In this document: piece after piece, positions 15,408-24,570 of the stretch
Numbering within the stretch: position 1 is the first letter of the stretch
How the letters are laid out: each line of letters starts with the position of its first letter
Assembly (NCBI GenBank): GCA_016931965.1
Contig: JAFGDT010000082.1
Coordinates: forward strand, 1-32,808
Length of the DNA: 32,808 nt
Direction: 5' to 3'
Origin: a bacterium
GTDB lineage: Bacteria; Zhuqueibacterota; QNDG01; DSAB01
Program-made: the position numbers and the translations under genes
The notes under the pieces: model-generated
Database searches by the model: none
Told to the model about the DNA's origin: nothing
What the model saw: the letters and a program-made list of their open reading frames with translations, nothing else

Positions 15408-18023
15408 TTAAGCAGATTTGGTAATAAAATCAAGAGAATTTTGCCGAACATCAATACAAATATCATCTCCACTTTTGATCTCTCCGGCTAGGATGCGATT
15501 AGACAGTGGATTGGTTACAAGACTCTGCATTTTTCGTTTTAGAGGACGTGCTCCAAAAGCGGGATCGTATCCGGTCTCAGCCAACAACTGAATGGCCTCC
15601 TTTGTGATCTCTAATCGAATACCCTGTTTTTGTGCTTTCCCCTGAATTTGTCTGAATTGGAGGCTGACAATTTTCTCGATATCCTCCACACTTAAGGGAT
15701 GGAATACGACAATTTCATCGATTCTGTTTAAAAACTCAGGCCGAAAATGCTGTTTGAGTAACCGGTTGATTTCATCTTTGATCTCTCCATAAACACGATC
15801 CCGGTTGTTCTGATTGATGTGCTTTGATTGTTCCATGATGAAAGGAGCCCCGATATTGGAAGTCATGATGATGATCGTATTTTTAAAATTCACTGTCCGA
15901 CCTTGATTATCGGTCAACCGACCCTCATCCAAAACCTGAAGCAAAATATTAAAAACATCGTGATGCGCTTTCTCAATTTCGTCCAAAAGCACCACAGAAT
16001 AGGGTCTTCGCCGCACCGCCTCCGTAAGCTGACCCCCTTCTTCATATCCGACATAACCGGGCGGTGCGCCAATCAGTCGGGAAACAGAGTGTCTCTCCAT
16101 GTATTCGGACATATCAATCCTCACCATGGCATGTTCATTGTCGAAGAGAAACTCCGCCAATGCCCGGGTCAGCTCCGTTTTGCCGACACCGGTCGTTCCC
16201 AGGAAAATAAACGATCCAATAGGCCGTGCTTCCTCCTGCAGCCCCGCCCTCGTTCGTCTAATGGCATTGGCTACTGCCTGTACGGCTTCATCTTGTCCGA
16301 TGACCCTTTGCTTAATACGTTCCTCCATATGAACAAGCTTTTCCCGCTCACTTTCCAGCATTCTGGAAACAGGGATGCCAGTCCATTTGGATACCACTTC
16401 AGCAATATCTTCCGCATCCACTTCCTCTTTCAACATTTTTCGATCTTTCTGGAACTCAATCAGTTTTTTGTTTACCCCTTCCATTTTCTTTTGCAGTTCG
16501 GGCAATTGACCATATTTCAATTCCGCTGCTTTGGATAAATTCCCTTCTCTTTCTGCTTGGGTTGTCTCCGTTTTTGCTTTTTCGATATCTTCATTCAATT
16601 TTCGAATTTGACCGATCATCTCTTTCTCGATTTGCCAGTGTGCTCGCAATGCTTTTGCTTGCTCTTCAAAATTGGCCAGTTCAGCCTGTATCTTTTTTAA
16701 CCGTGTTTTTGACACCTCATCTTTCTCCTTTTTGACGGCTTCTCTCTCAATCTCCAGCTGTTTGATGCGACGCTCAACCTCATCAAGCTCTTCCGGTCTC
16801 GAATCGATTTCGATTCGTAATTTGGATGCGGCTTCGTCAATCAAGTCAATGGCTTTGTCAGGCAAGAACCGATCACTGATATACCTGTGAGAAAGCAAGG
16901 CTGCCTCGACGAGGGCACTATCCTGAATCCGGACACCATGATGAACCTCATACCTTTCTTTTAAACCCCTGAGTATGGAAATGGTATCTTCAACAGAAGG
17001 TTCACCCACCATAACCGGTTGAAACCTGCGTTCAAGGGCGGCATCCTTCTCGATATGCTTCCGATATTCGTTGAGTGTGGTTGCTCCCACACAGCGGAGT
17101 TCACCTCTGGCCAGTGCAGGTTTTAGCATGTTGGAAGCGTCCACAGCCCCCTCAGCCGATCCCGCACCCACCAATGTATGCAATTCATCAATAAAGAGGA
17201 TAATCTGACCACTGGCTTCCTGAATTTCTCTGAGCACAGCTTTCATCCTGTCCTCAAATTCTCCGCGAAATTTTGTTCCCGCGATCAGGGAACCCATATC
17301 CAGGGCTATAATGCTTTTTGTTCTGAGGTTTTCGGGAACATCACCCGATACGATACGGTGAGCAATCCCTTCAGCAATGGCGGTTTTTCCCACTCCAGGT
17401 TCTCCAATCAGAACAGGATTATTTTTTGTTCTTCTGGAAAGAACCTGTAGAACCCGACGAATTTCCTCGTCTCGGCCAATCACAGGATCGAGCTTTCCCT
17501 GGCGTGCCAGCGCATTCAGATCACGCCCATATCGCTTGAGGGCTTCGTATTTGTCCTCGGGATTTTGATCTGTTACCCGTTGCCCTCCCCGTATCTCCTG
17601 GAGCACGCGAAGCACGTTTTCCCGATTAATGCCACTTTCGCGAAGGAGATCACCTGCTTTCGTCTTTGAATCGGAGAGCGCCAGCAGCAAATGTTCCACA
17701 CTGATGTAGTCATCCTTCAGTTTTTCGGATTCTTTCAAACTCACCTCGAACACATCGTTCAATGCTGGTGAAAGATAAATCTGACCCACACCACCACTGA
17801 CTCTAGGGAATCGTTCGACCTCGGTACTGAGTTTGTTCTCAATTTCTTGTGATGGTACACCCAGTTTTTTGATAATCGAATGTAGAAGGCTTTCTCGGTC
17901 TTTTAAAAGGGTCAATAAAAGATGTTCAGGTTCTATTTGCTGGTTTCCCAAATCACTGGCTTTTCGCTGGGCCTTTTGTATGGATTCCTGTGCTTTGATT
18001 GTAAATTTGTCTAATGAAATCAT
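15408..18023 (-). CDS. clpB: ATP-dependent disaggregase ClpB
   Basis: 871 aa, full length. The Clp N-domain (1-150) holds two Clp repeats, then NBD1 with Walker A GEPGVGKT (207-214) and Walker B ILFIDE, a long coiled-coil middle domain (about 400-530, rich in Glu/Lys/Arg, identifying ClpB rather than ClpA or ClpC), and NBD2 with [18 protein letters not shown] and the final lid [22 protein letters not shown]. It works with DnaK to resolubilise aggregates in the cytoplasm. The ribosome site TGAGGAG precedes the ATG. No CIRCE inverted repeat or clear heat-shock promoter was seen in the 80 bases between the upstream terminator and the start. Confidence 0.98.
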   Translation of the reverse strand: MISLDKFTIKAQESIQKAQRKASDLGNQQIEPEHLLLTLLKDRESLLHSIIKKLGVPSQEIENKLSTEVERFPRVSGGVGQIYLSPALNDVFEVSLKESEKLKDDYISVEHLLLALSDSKTKAGDLLRESGINRENVLRVLQEIRGGQRVTDQNPEDKYEALKRYGRDLNALARQGKLDPVIGRDEEIRRVLQVLSRRTKNNPVLIGEPGVGKTAIAEGIAHRIVSGDVPENLRTKSIIALDMGSLIAGTKFRGEFEDRMKAVLREIQEASGQIILFIDELHTLVGAGSAEGAVDASNMLKPALARGELRCVGATTLNEYRKHIEKDAALERRFQPVMVGEPSVEDTISILRGLKERYEVHHGVRIQDSALVEAALLSHRYISDRFLPDKAIDLIDEAASKLRIEIDSRPEELDEVERRIKQLEIEREAVKKEKDEVSKTRLKKIQAELANFEEQAKALRAHWQIEKEMIGQIRKLNEDIEKAKTETTQAEREGNLSKAAELKYGQLPELQKKMEGVNKKLIEFQKDRKMLKEEVDAEDIAEVVSKWTGIPVSRMLESEREKLVHMEERIKQRVIGQDEAVQAVANAIRRTRAGLQEEARPIGSFIFLGTTGVGKTELTRALAEFLFDNEHAMVRIDMSEYMERHSVSRLIGAPPGYVGYEEGGQLTEAVRRRPYSVVLLDEIEKAHHDVFNILLQVLDEGRLTDNQGRTVNFKNTIIIMTSNIGAPFIMEQSKHINQNNRDRVYGEIKDEINRLLKQHFRPEFLNRIDEIVVFHPLSVEDIEKIVSLQFRQIQGKAQKQGIRLEITKEAIQLLAETGYDPAFGARPLKRKMQSLVTNPLSNRILAGEIKSGDDICIDVRQNSLDFITKSA

Positions 18024-18102
18024 GTGATTCTTGACTCCTCAAAAAAATAGAAGTCCCTTGATAATTTATTGCGAGGAAGTTCTCCGAATCGTAAAACCAT
18101 CT

Positions 18103-18145
18103 CAAAAAAAATCTCCCTCTTTGCTATGGATCAAGAAGGAGATTT
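18103..18145 (-). terminator. Terminator of the OmpA gene
   Basis: Minus-strand hairpin ATCTCCTTCTT / AAGAGGGAGAT followed by a run of eight T, 22 bases after the stop at 18167. It insulates clpB from upstream transcription. Confidence 0.85.
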
Positions 18146-18166
18146 TATCTCTATATCGAATGTGGA

Positions 18167-19582
18167 TCACTCTGCAATTCGAATAAACTCGATTCTCCGA
18201 TTTTTTGCCCTGCCCTCAGGCGTATTATTTGTAGCAATGGGATTGGCCTCACCATATCCTATTGCCCTTAATCTTTCAAAAGCAATACCTTTGTCGACCA
18301 GATAGTCTTTCACCGTTTCAGCTCTTCTCTGCGAAAGATTTAAATTCGACGCCGCACTTCCAACACTGTCCGTATAGCCTCGAATTTCAAGCTGAATACT
18401 CTCATCTATGCATAAAAACTCATAAACCTGATCCAGCATCGCCTTTGCCCCCTCTGTAAGGCTTGCTTGTCCGGTTGCAAACGTAACCTCAGGGAGAATA
18501 AGAATCTGTTTCTCCTCAATAATGACTGTCTGGGGTTTTTCATCCGGGCAGCCATCATCATCTTCATAATCGTTAAATGTTTCGGGTTGATCGGGACATT
18601 GATCCATGGGATCGGGTATGCCGTCATTGTCACTATCCAGTTCGGGACACCCGTCGCTGTCTTCTATCCCATCAAAGTCTTCAGGCTGATCAGGACACAG
18701 GTCATCAATATCCGGAATACCGTCTCCATCATTGTCCAAATCAGGGCACCCATCCGCATCTTCGAATCCATCCAAATCCTCCATTTCATTGGGACATCTG
18801 TCCATATAATCTGGAATGCCGTCATTGTCATTGTCTATTTCAGGACAGCCATCGTCATCCTCAAAACCATCATAATCTTCTGGACCAAAGGGACATTGAT
18901 CTTCTTTATCTGAGATTCCATCATTGTCTGAATCCCTGGGTTCGCCAAAGTACAACCCCAGACCAACCCGTACCTCAACAATGCCATTGTTAATATCGCC
19001 AGTGCCAATGTTATCCTCTTTCTGATCGAATAAATGCAGGTAACGCGCCCCTATGTCCACTCCAATCCAACTGGACAGGAATAGGGTAAAGCCCGCCAGC
19101 CCCACAGCAGAAAAATTGGTTTGCCTTCCAGAAACCGCTTTTCCTGATTCTGGAAAAGGGAACCAATTATCCTCTTCAGATATGTCTCGCAATCGCCAGT
19201 GGGTAAGACCCGCACCCACACCAAAGTAGGGTACAAATCTCTTCTCAGGTAGGAGATTCAAACGGAAATTCACATTCCAAGGGTAAAGATAGGTTTTATA
19301 TGGAGCATTGGCTCTAACCTCGAAATACGAATCTGGATCTCTTGGGCGAACCCAACCGAGGCTCACATCGATTTCACTGGTTAAGTGCTTGGAAAATGAA
19401 TATTTTAGAAAAATGGTACTTGCATAACTGATAATCGAGTGATCCGCTTCACCTCCGATGAGTTTAATACCACTTGCATATCCCCCGATACCCAATTGAC
19501 CCGATGCATGTTGAGCAAAAGTTATGTTGACCATGAGGGACAATCCAATAATCCATGTTCCCCAACGAATTATAGATCGCAT
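18167..19582 (-). CDS. OmpA-family outer-membrane protein with TSP3 repeats
   Basis: 471 aa, start set by AGGAGGG. Signal peptide (1-23, cleavage near TFAQ), an N-terminal eight-stranded beta-barrel-like part (about 28-213), thrombospondin type-3 calcium repeats (217-347: repeated DNDGIPD and DGCP units, very Asp-rich, with paired Cys), and a C-terminal OmpA peptidoglycan-binding domain (365-467). The domain keeps D405 in GYTDSVGS and R419/R420 in LSQRRAET, the residues that hold diaminopimelate. The protein links outer membrane to cell wall. Monocistronic with its own terminator. Codon and base use similar to neighbours. Confidence 0.95.
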   Translation of the reverse strand: MRSIIRWGTWIIGLSLMVNITFAQHASGQLGIGGYASGIKLIGGEADHSIISYASTIFLKYSFSKHLTSEIDVSLGWVRPRDPDSYFEVRANAPYKTYLYPWNVNFRLNLLPEKRFVPYFGVGAGLTHWRLRDISEEDNWFPFPESGKAVSGRQTNFSAVGLAGFTLFLSSWIGVDIGARYLHLFDQKEDNIGTGDINNGIVEVRVGLGLYFGEPRDSDNDGISDKEDQCPFGPEDYDGFEDDDGCPEIDNDNDGIPDYMDRCPNEMEDLDGFEDADGCPDLDNDGDGIPDIDDLCPDQPEDFDGIEDSDGCPELDSDNDGIPDPMDQCPDQPETFNDYEDDDGCPDEKPQTVIIEEKQILILPEVTFATGQASLTEGAKAMLDQVYEFLCIDESIQLEIRGYTDSVGSAASNLNLSQRRAETVKDYLVDKGIAFERLRAIGYGEANPIATNNTPEGRAKNRRIEFIRIAE

Positions 19583-19703
19583 AATGCCCTCCTTTCATTG
19601 TTCAAACACATACATCTGAATATAGAAATTTTATCAATACAATTCAAGTATTATAAAATTATTTATACAATAATAATCTGGGCATGCAAAATGGACCAGC
19701 TAA

Positions 19704-19754
19704 AAAAAGTCCCCCGATAGGTCACGATCTTCATTATTGACTTCCTATCGGGGG
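19704..19754 (-). terminator. Strong hairpin, terminator-like, possible MITE/sRNA end
   Basis: CCCCCGATAGG (19711-19721) pairs perfectly with CCTATCGGGGG (19744-19754). On the minus strand the stem is followed by GACTTTTTTT, a canonical terminator, yet the nearest upstream gene on that strand already has its own terminator 400 bases earlier. It may end an unannotated small RNA or be part of a dispersed repeat. Confidence 0.6.
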
Positions 19755-20156
19755 CGCCTTAGGGGGATTTATTAATTATAAACGACTTTGTTGGGTTATT
19801 CACCCACATAGCCTGAAATTAGCATCACTATTTTATTTTAATACAAACTATATGCCAAAATAATAAAATCAAATATCTATTTTATAGAGAAAAAATATTT
19901 TAAAAAAAATACCAAACGAACCCCAAAATTGATAGAAGAACAATTGATTCAATGATATACAATTAATTGTTATTATATTATTTATGATTAGGTATGCTAC
20001 ATTGATGAAATATATCAACAGAAACAAAGAATACTATTAATAAAACCAAACAAATATTCAATTGTTTAACGAAACAGATCAAATAAAGACTTCGGAATCG
20101 GTATAAATTGTATCAACATGGTAAAACGTATCAACATGAAACAGTTTTACTGTACT

Positions 20157-20195
20157 GAAAAAACCATAGGGTGAGCTGTAAAACTCACCCTATGG
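20157..20195 (-). terminator. Terminator of the second ECF cassette
   Basis: Perfect 12-base stem CCATAGGGTGAG / CTCACCCTATGG with an eight-base loop, followed on the minus strand by six T. It lies 31 bases after the stop at 20227. Confidence 0.92.
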
Positions 20196-20226
20196 AGGCA
20201 AAACAGTTTCATCAATCGAGTTGGAA

Positions 20227-21540
20227 TCACTTTAACTTTCGAATATGGATATTCCCACCACCGGTATTAAGTTGGACAGGATCGCCACCCCCATTGATGT
20301 CTCCTGTAGCCTGAATAATACGATATCTTGAATCCTGTCCATTTGAAGTGATCTTTAGAGGAAAATCAGATGTAATTGTATAATCTTCCCATCTTCTCTC
20401 TTGATATCTGATCGTCGCATTAATTGTAACTGGCAGTTTTTCTGGAATGGTCAAATCAATATTGCCACCTCCCGTTTGTATGCCGATGTGATGATCAACT
20501 GAAAAATCGGTGAGTGTGACTTTGACTCGAACATCACCTCCGCCTGTAGTCGCTTCAACGGCTCCTTGAATATCCGCTAAATCAACTTCACCACCCCCTG
20601 TTCTTACATCAAGCGTACCCACAACACCGTTGACATCTATATCACCTCCACCGGTTGATGCAATAAAATTTCCTCTGACAGTTTGTATATCCACATCTCC
20701 CCCTCCTGTCTGAACCCTGGCACCACCACCTGCACCTCTAATGGTAATATCACCACCTCCTGTCTCTACATCAACACTCCCCTGTGTTTCAATAATGTCA
20801 ACGTTTCCACCACCCGTTTCTACATCAACACTCCCTTGTGTTCGAACAATGTCAATACTTCCACCTCCGGTTCTTGCCCTTACGAGATCCGCTGTATTAT
20901 CAATTGTAATATCACCCCCGCCGCTTGACGCATTCACCGGACCTTCGGAATTTGAAATATCAATTTCACCCCCACCCGTTTCTGCTGTCACATCCTGTGT
21001 GGTATTCTCGATTTTAATTCTTCCACCGCCTGTTTTCGAGCGAACCGGTCCGTCAATACCGCTTAAATTAATTTCACCACCACCCGTAGAGGCCTCAACC
21101 GTTCCTTTTATTCCTGTAACAGAAAGATCCCCACCCTCTGTTTCAACTTCACAATTAAATTCAACAGGAACCCAAATTTGAAACCTGCTTTCTATCCACC
21201 TTCGGTTAAAGGCCGGCCCACCGACGCTGATCGTATTTCCTTGTTGTATATAGCCTTTTTCTGTTTCCTCGATTGCCGCCTCAGCTTCACTCCTTGAAAA
21301 AATATCCATTCTTTTTGTTTCATGAATTTCGACTTCGTTTCTTTCCCAGGTTTGAATAACAATATCTCCGCGAATGTCTTCCATAACCAATGTTCCGCCA
21401 GGGTTCACTTTAAAGTTTTTCTGGATTTCAGCTACCCAGTCACTTCCTGACTGACGGAGTTCCTGCACTTTCCCTTCACTCACCAGTACCATACAAAAGA
21501 TAACCGTAAGGATACAAACAATATGTTTTCTCTCAATCAT
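20227..21540 (-). CDS. Exported DUF4097 adhesin-like beta-solenoid protein
   Basis: 437 aa from the ATG at 21540 (ribosome site AAAGGAGG); nine codons upstream are in frame but have no site. Signal peptide MIERKHIVCILTVIFCMVLV. After an N-terminal domain (25-133) come eleven consecutive 18-residue units starting at about residue 134, each beginning T-G-G-G followed by alternating hydrophobic residues (TGGGEINLSGIDGPV, TGGGSIDIVRTQGSV), then two irregular units, another domain (about 365-420) and a last TGGG near the end. The regular glycine corners imply a beta-helix or solenoid of constant coil. Neighbouring units GSVDVETGGG are near-identical at DNA level (period 54 bases). Known family: DUF4097, function undefined. 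Third gene of an ECF sigma/anti-sigma cassette, so likely its regulated effector. Confidence 0.85.
   Translation of the reverse strand: MIERKHIVCILTVIFCMVLVSEGKVQELRQSGSDWVAEIQKNFKVNPGGTLVMEDIRGDIVIQTWERNEVEIHETKRMDIFSRSEAEAAIEETEKGYIQQGNTISVGGPAFNRRWIESRFQIWVPVEFNCEVETEGGDLSVTGIKGTVEASTGGGEINLSGIDGPVRSKTGGGRIKIENTTQDVTAETGGGEIDISNSEGPVNASSGGGDITIDNTADLVRARTGGGSIDIVRTQGSVDVETGGGNVDIIETQGSVDVETGGGDITIRGAGGGARVQTGGGDVDIQTVRGNFIASTGGGDIDVNGVVGTLDVRTGGGEVDLADIQGAVEATTGGGDVRVKVTLTDFSVDHHIGIQTGGGNIDLTIPEKLPVTINATIRYQERRWEDYTITSDFPLKITSNGQDSRYRIIQATGDINGGGDPVQLNTGGGNIHIRKLK
20565..21140. repeat. 54-bp periodic coding repeat (CCACCNCC on plus strand)
   Basis: The DNA of the solenoid region repeats every 54 bases, each unit with a CCACC(T/C)CC glycine-triplet block. 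The two units around 20750-20850 share the stretch cctgtctctacatcaacac with few changes, pointing to recent unit duplication. Confidence 0.8.
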
Positions 21541-21597
21541 TTTGATCCTCCTTTCTATTAAAATCATATTCTTTTCTATACAAGAGTACTCTTTTTT

Positions 21598-22503
21598 TTA
21601 ACTGCTTCTTTCAACCAGTGCTCTGGTATATTCATCTTCTTTTGCTTTTTTATTTAAAAAGGATCGCACGCGATCATCTGAAATGCGATTCAGGGCATTC
21701 GCAGCCTCAATCTGGACACCGGAATTTGTATCACGGAACAATGCATAAACCAGAACATCTTTGATCTTTTCATTGACCGGAAGCGATTTAAGCAATCGGA
21801 TGGCCTTCAACCGAATTCCCGGATTTGTATCTCTTTCCAGTGAACGAATCAATGCCCCCTGGACCACTTCACTTTGTGAATAATCTTCCAGAAGTTGGAT
21901 TGTTTTCAGTCGAACATCGTCTCCGGATTCGTTTTCCAGGATATACGAAAGCACATACTGAATGCCGGGATCGCCAAGATTGCCTTTGATCGATTGCCTC
22001 TGTACCGTATTGAAACGAATTTCCACACGATCGGATTGGTCATCTGTAGGGATCACTTTAAAATCTGAAACCTCCAGTGAAGATTGAAGCGCAAGAACGG
22101 CATCCCCTGGCGATAATTGACGAAAGGTGCTGATACGGGGTAGCATCTGACCCAGGACAACACCCAACAGGATAAGGGCGAATGTTGCTGCAAACCGTTT
22201 GGTGGGAGCAGAATAAAAAAAGGATTCCCACAGGTCCGACAAAAAGTTTTTTTGGGCGCCGGGCGCCGATATTTTTGAAAGCTCGGATTTCAGCACCAAA
22301 CGGTATCTTTCCATTAACTTGGAACTCGGTTCAAGTCTGGGTAATCCCGTAATCATCTTGATCATCTGTTTTTCCTCTGCAAATGCATTCTGACAAAGTG
22401 TGCACTCTTTCAAATGATCTTCTATGGATTTATCCTTTTCGTGAGAAAGCTCCTTGAGAAGATAGAGAAGGATTTGTTTCCTGGATAAATGTTTTGTTTT
22501 CAT
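21598..22503 (-). CDS. Zinc-finger anti-sigma factor fused to HEAT repeats
   Basis: 301 aa from the ATG at 22503, 13 bases after the sigma gene stop; a TTG at 22527 overlapping that gene is an alternative. The N-terminal zf-HC2/ZAS domain has H-x3-C-x2-C (HLKECTLC) preceded by a helical LSRKQILLYLLKELS. A transmembrane segment lies near residues 103-122 (AATFALILLGVVLGQML). The remainder, outside the cytoplasm, is helical with HEAT-like repeats each of about 35 residues (DVRLKTIQLLEDYSQ, GIRLKAIRLLKSLPV, GVQIEAANALNRISD). The ZAS domain should sequester the sigma factor encoded upstream; the HEAT part is probably the sensor or docking surface. Confidence 0.85.
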   Translation of the reverse strand: MKTKHLSRKQILLYLLKELSHEKDKSIEDHLKECTLCQNAFAEEKQMIKMITGLPRLEPSSKLMERYRLVLKSELSKISAPGAQKNFLSDLWESFFYSAPTKRFAATFALILLGVVLGQMLPRISTFRQLSPGDAVLALQSSLEVSDFKVIPTDDQSDRVEIRFNTVQRQSIKGNLGDPGIQYVLSYILENESGDDVRLKTIQLLEDYSQSEVVQGALIRSLERDTNPGIRLKAIRLLKSLPVNEKIKDVLVYALFRDTNSGVQIEAANALNRISDDRVRSFLNKKAKEDEYTRALVERSS

Positions 22504-22516
22504 AAATTCATTCCAT

Positions 22517-23098
22517 TCATGTTTCAATAAAAACCATTAATTCTTTCCGCATTTTTCTTGTGCTGCGGAAAAGATAATTTTTAACAGTACCCTCTGCACA
22601 ACCCATAATCTCTGAAATATCTTTAATTTTAAAATCCTCAAAAAATCGGAGAATAAACACAACCCGTTCCATGAGTGAAAGTTTATCCATCGTCGATTGG
22701 ACCTGCTCTAAAATTTCATTGTTGATTGTATGTCTTTCAGGACTCTGACCGGTTTGCGGAAAATGGTATTGCCAATCCCCTTTCCTGTCAACCACTTCAT
22801 CAATGGATTGATGAATCTGTCGGTTCCTCTTTTTTCGATAGCTTATGGCACAGTTGACGACAATGCGATAAAGCCACGTATAGAATTGGCTCTCTAATTT
22901 AAATTGATTCAGCCTACTATAAACTTTCATAAAAACATCCTGATAAATATCTTTGGCATCTTCTGTATTGCCGACCAATTGCACGGCCAGGGAGAGCACC
23001 CTTTTATCATATGTTCTAACCAGTTTTTCAAAAGCCTCAACACTCCCTTCTTGCGCTTGACGAACGAGTTCGTCTGTATGAATAGAATCGACCATCAT
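22517..23098 (-). CDS. ECF sigma-70 family RNA polymerase sigma factor
   Basis: 193 aa. Region 2 contains DAKDIYQDVFMKVYSRLNQF and YTWLYRIVVNCAISYRKK; region 4 has LSLMERVVFILRFFEDFKIKDISEIMGCAEGTVKNYLFR, a normal sigma region-4 helix-turn-helix. Length and lack of regions 1 and 3 make it an extracytoplasmic-function sigma factor. A GAGGAA site precedes two adjacent ATGs. It is the first gene of a sigma/anti-sigma/adhesin cassette; the other ECF cassette lies immediately upstream but is separated by a terminator. Confidence 0.95.
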   Translation of the reverse strand: MMVDSIHTDELVRQAQEGSVEAFEKLVRTYDKRVLSLAVQLVGNTEDAKDIYQDVFMKVYSRLNQFKLESQFYTWLYRIVVNCAISYRKKRNRQIHQSIDEVVDRKGDWQYHFPQTGQSPERHTINNEILEQVQSTMDKLSLMERVVFILRFFEDFKIKDISEIMGCAEGTVKNYLFRSTRKMRKELMVFIET

Positions 23099-23119
23099 AG
23101 AGGTTCCTCTGTTTTATTT

Positions 23120-23144
23120 GACCAAATCATTTTGTAAAAGGTTT
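23120..23144 (-). promoter_or_regulatory. Candidate ECF promoter of sigma gene 22517-23098
   Basis: Minus strand AAAC (23141-23144), 17 bases, GGTC (23120-23123). The same AAAC-YTTTT-N12-SGTC arrangement precedes the other ECF sigma gene at 25871-25895, suggesting shared or autoregulated recognition. Confidence 0.35.
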
Positions 23145-23179
23145 GCACAAAGTTATGGATTTATATTTGGAGAATCAAG

Positions 23180-23215
23180 AAAAAATCCCGATACCAAATC
23201 AACAGTATCGGGATT
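23180..23215 (-). terminator. Terminator of the first ECF cassette
   Basis: AATCCCGATAC (23184-23194) and GTATCGGGATT (23205-23215) form an 11-base perfect stem; the minus strand continues with six T. It lies 26 bases after the stop at 23241. Confidence 0.9.
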
Positions 23216-23240
23216 CTAAAGAGGAGCGACAATCAAGTGG

Positions 23241-24536
23241 TTAGTAGGTTTGTTGGATGGATCTTTCTTTCAAAGTATGCAACGTGATAGCTCCATGATA
23301 ATAGTCATCTACATCTTTCTTTTTCAATTTCATGATAAGAAATGAAGTTCTCCATCCTTCATTATACAAGCCGATGAATTGACTGCCCAGACTCACATTG
23401 AGAACGATCCATTCCTCAGGTTGAAGTCTCAGTGTATGACCATATGATGCTACGAGGTCAAACAGCTCATTCTGAATTTTTTCAGCATACTCATCCTCTC
23501 CCATACTTGTATCTTCTGATCCATCTGTCACTTCACCCAGTCTCTGACCATATAATCCGTATGCAATAGATTTGCCATTCTCCTCACGCATAAAAACCCG
23601 TTCCCCGTTCAATATATATTTATAGGCACTCCCAATTTCAGAACCAAAAGGCATGGTTTGTGGAATCTCCATAAAAATAAGGGCGCCCATTCCCTCCAGG
23701 TAAACACCCATGTTCGACGAATTGCCCCAATAAGCTGATGTCTCTATCGCCCGGCCGAAAATTTCGAGTAATATACCAATATCTGTATGGATGTCTGATC
23801 CAGAGCCTGCAAATTGAAAATGAACACGCTTTTCAAAATCAGACTCGTCAATCTGTTTTTGGCGGTAACGGTCCACATCCTGTTTAGAAACCCATCCCGT
23901 CAAGATTTCATTCGATGAATCCATCGATTCCCAGCTTCTCAGATCGACCAGAATGACAATCCTGTCTTGAGACTGAAGCTGACCAATCGCCGACGCATAA
24001 TTTCGAAAAAAAAGAACAATATATCCCTTGAGTTTCTCGATCATTTCTTCTTCTTCCTGAACCATCTTTTCGGAAAAAAGATTTAAGGCTTCTGTGAACT
24101 TTTCCACATCCAATTTGTCCGGCTCTAATTGTTCAACTTGAAATTCGTTTGCAATACCCGTATTGATTTCCATTTCTTGCTCTTGTATTCCATGTTCAAG
24201 TGCTTTAAGTGCACTTTCATAGTTCTTCAGTGTTTCCTGGATGTGGCTCTCTTGCCTTTGAATATTTTCATTGAAAGTGGTGTAGGAAAAGAGACTTTGT
24301 CTGATATAAAATACAACACCGAATTCCGACAAATGAATTGCTTTTGTTTGATTGTTCATATCAAAAACATTACTTTTTCTCTGAAGGAGCTTATTGAGAA
24401 TACCTTCCATAATTCTCAGATCTCTGTTCATCCGCTGTTGATCGATGGCATTTTGTTGTGTAAAAGCTGCCATGTGCCAATCTGATACGACCAGGATAAA
24501 AACCATGAACACTATTTTTATGGATTTTCTTTTCAT
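23241..24536 (-). CDS. Exported protein of unknown function in ECF cassette
   Basis: 431 aa, not recognised. Signal peptide MKRKSIKIVFMVFILVVSDWHM with cleavage near AAFTQ. Residues about 95-180 are helical and rich in Glu/Gln/Lys, likely coiled coil (IQRQESHIQETLKNYESAL; EKMVQEEEEMIEKLKGY). The C-terminal half is more beta-like and contains a small GYNEGW-type stretch (GLYNEGWRTS) and an acidic loop. There is no catalytic motif I can name. It is the third gene after a sigma and its anti-sigma, 34 bases behind the latter, so it is probably a product of that regulon. It does not resemble the DUF4097 protein that occupies the same position in the second cassette. Confidence 0.8.
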   Translation of the reverse strand: MKRKSIKIVFMVFILVVSDWHMAAFTQQNAIDQQRMNRDLRIMEGILNKLLQRKSNVFDMNNQTKAIHLSEFGVVFYIRQSLFSYTTFNENIQRQESHIQETLKNYESALKALEHGIQEQEMEINTGIANEFQVEQLEPDKLDVEKFTEALNLFSEKMVQEEEEMIEKLKGYIVLFFRNYASAIGQLQSQDRIVILVDLRSWESMDSSNEILTGWVSKQDVDRYRQKQIDESDFEKRVHFQFAGSGSDIHTDIGILLEIFGRAIETSAYWGNSSNMGVYLEGMGALIFMEIPQTMPFGSEIGSAYKYILNGERVFMREENGKSIAYGLYGQRLGEVTDGSEDTSMGEDEYAEKIQNELFDLVASYGHTLRLQPEEWIVLNVSLGSQFIGLYNEGWRTSFLIMKLKKKDVDDYYHGAITLHTLKERSIQQTY

Positions 24537-24570
24537 TTGAAAATCACCCCTTTCAATTTATACAATATAT

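Larger units (their letters stand above)
19583..20226. other. AT-rich intergenic region with strong hairpin
   Basis: About 640 bases without a convincing gene. It contains a perfect 11-base inverted repeat (19711-19754), a TGGGTTATTCACCCA mini-palindrome near 19792-19806, a long A/T tract, and at its right end the terminator of the adhesin-like gene. A minus-strand reading of 16 codons (MWVNNPTKSFIINKSP) just before the hairpin is too short to call. Confidence 0.5.

Noticed and set aside
15828-16538. 236-codon open frame antisense to clpB
   Set aside because: Lies wholly inside clpB, which is a clear full-length gene; His/Phe/Pro-rich shadow composition.
18024-18102. Heat-shock promoter or CIRCE element before clpB
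   Set aside because: No TTAGCACTC-type inverted repeat and no convincing sigma32-like boxes were found in the short leader.
18577-18993. 138-codon plus-strand frame over the OmpA gene
   Set aside because: His/Pro-rich antisense shadow of the Asp-rich calcium repeats.
19770-19830. 16-codon minus-strand reading MWVNNPTKSFIINKSP
   Set aside because: Too short and without a clear ribosome site; more likely part of an intergenic repeat before the hairpin.
20565-21140. Regular 54-bp repeats resembling a CRISPR array
   Set aside because: The period is in the coding frame, units vary and have no constant repeat with unique spacers; no cas genes nearby.
20741-21181. 146-codon plus-strand frame rich in PPP
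   Set aside because: Antisense shadow of the glycine-triplet repeats in the solenoid gene.
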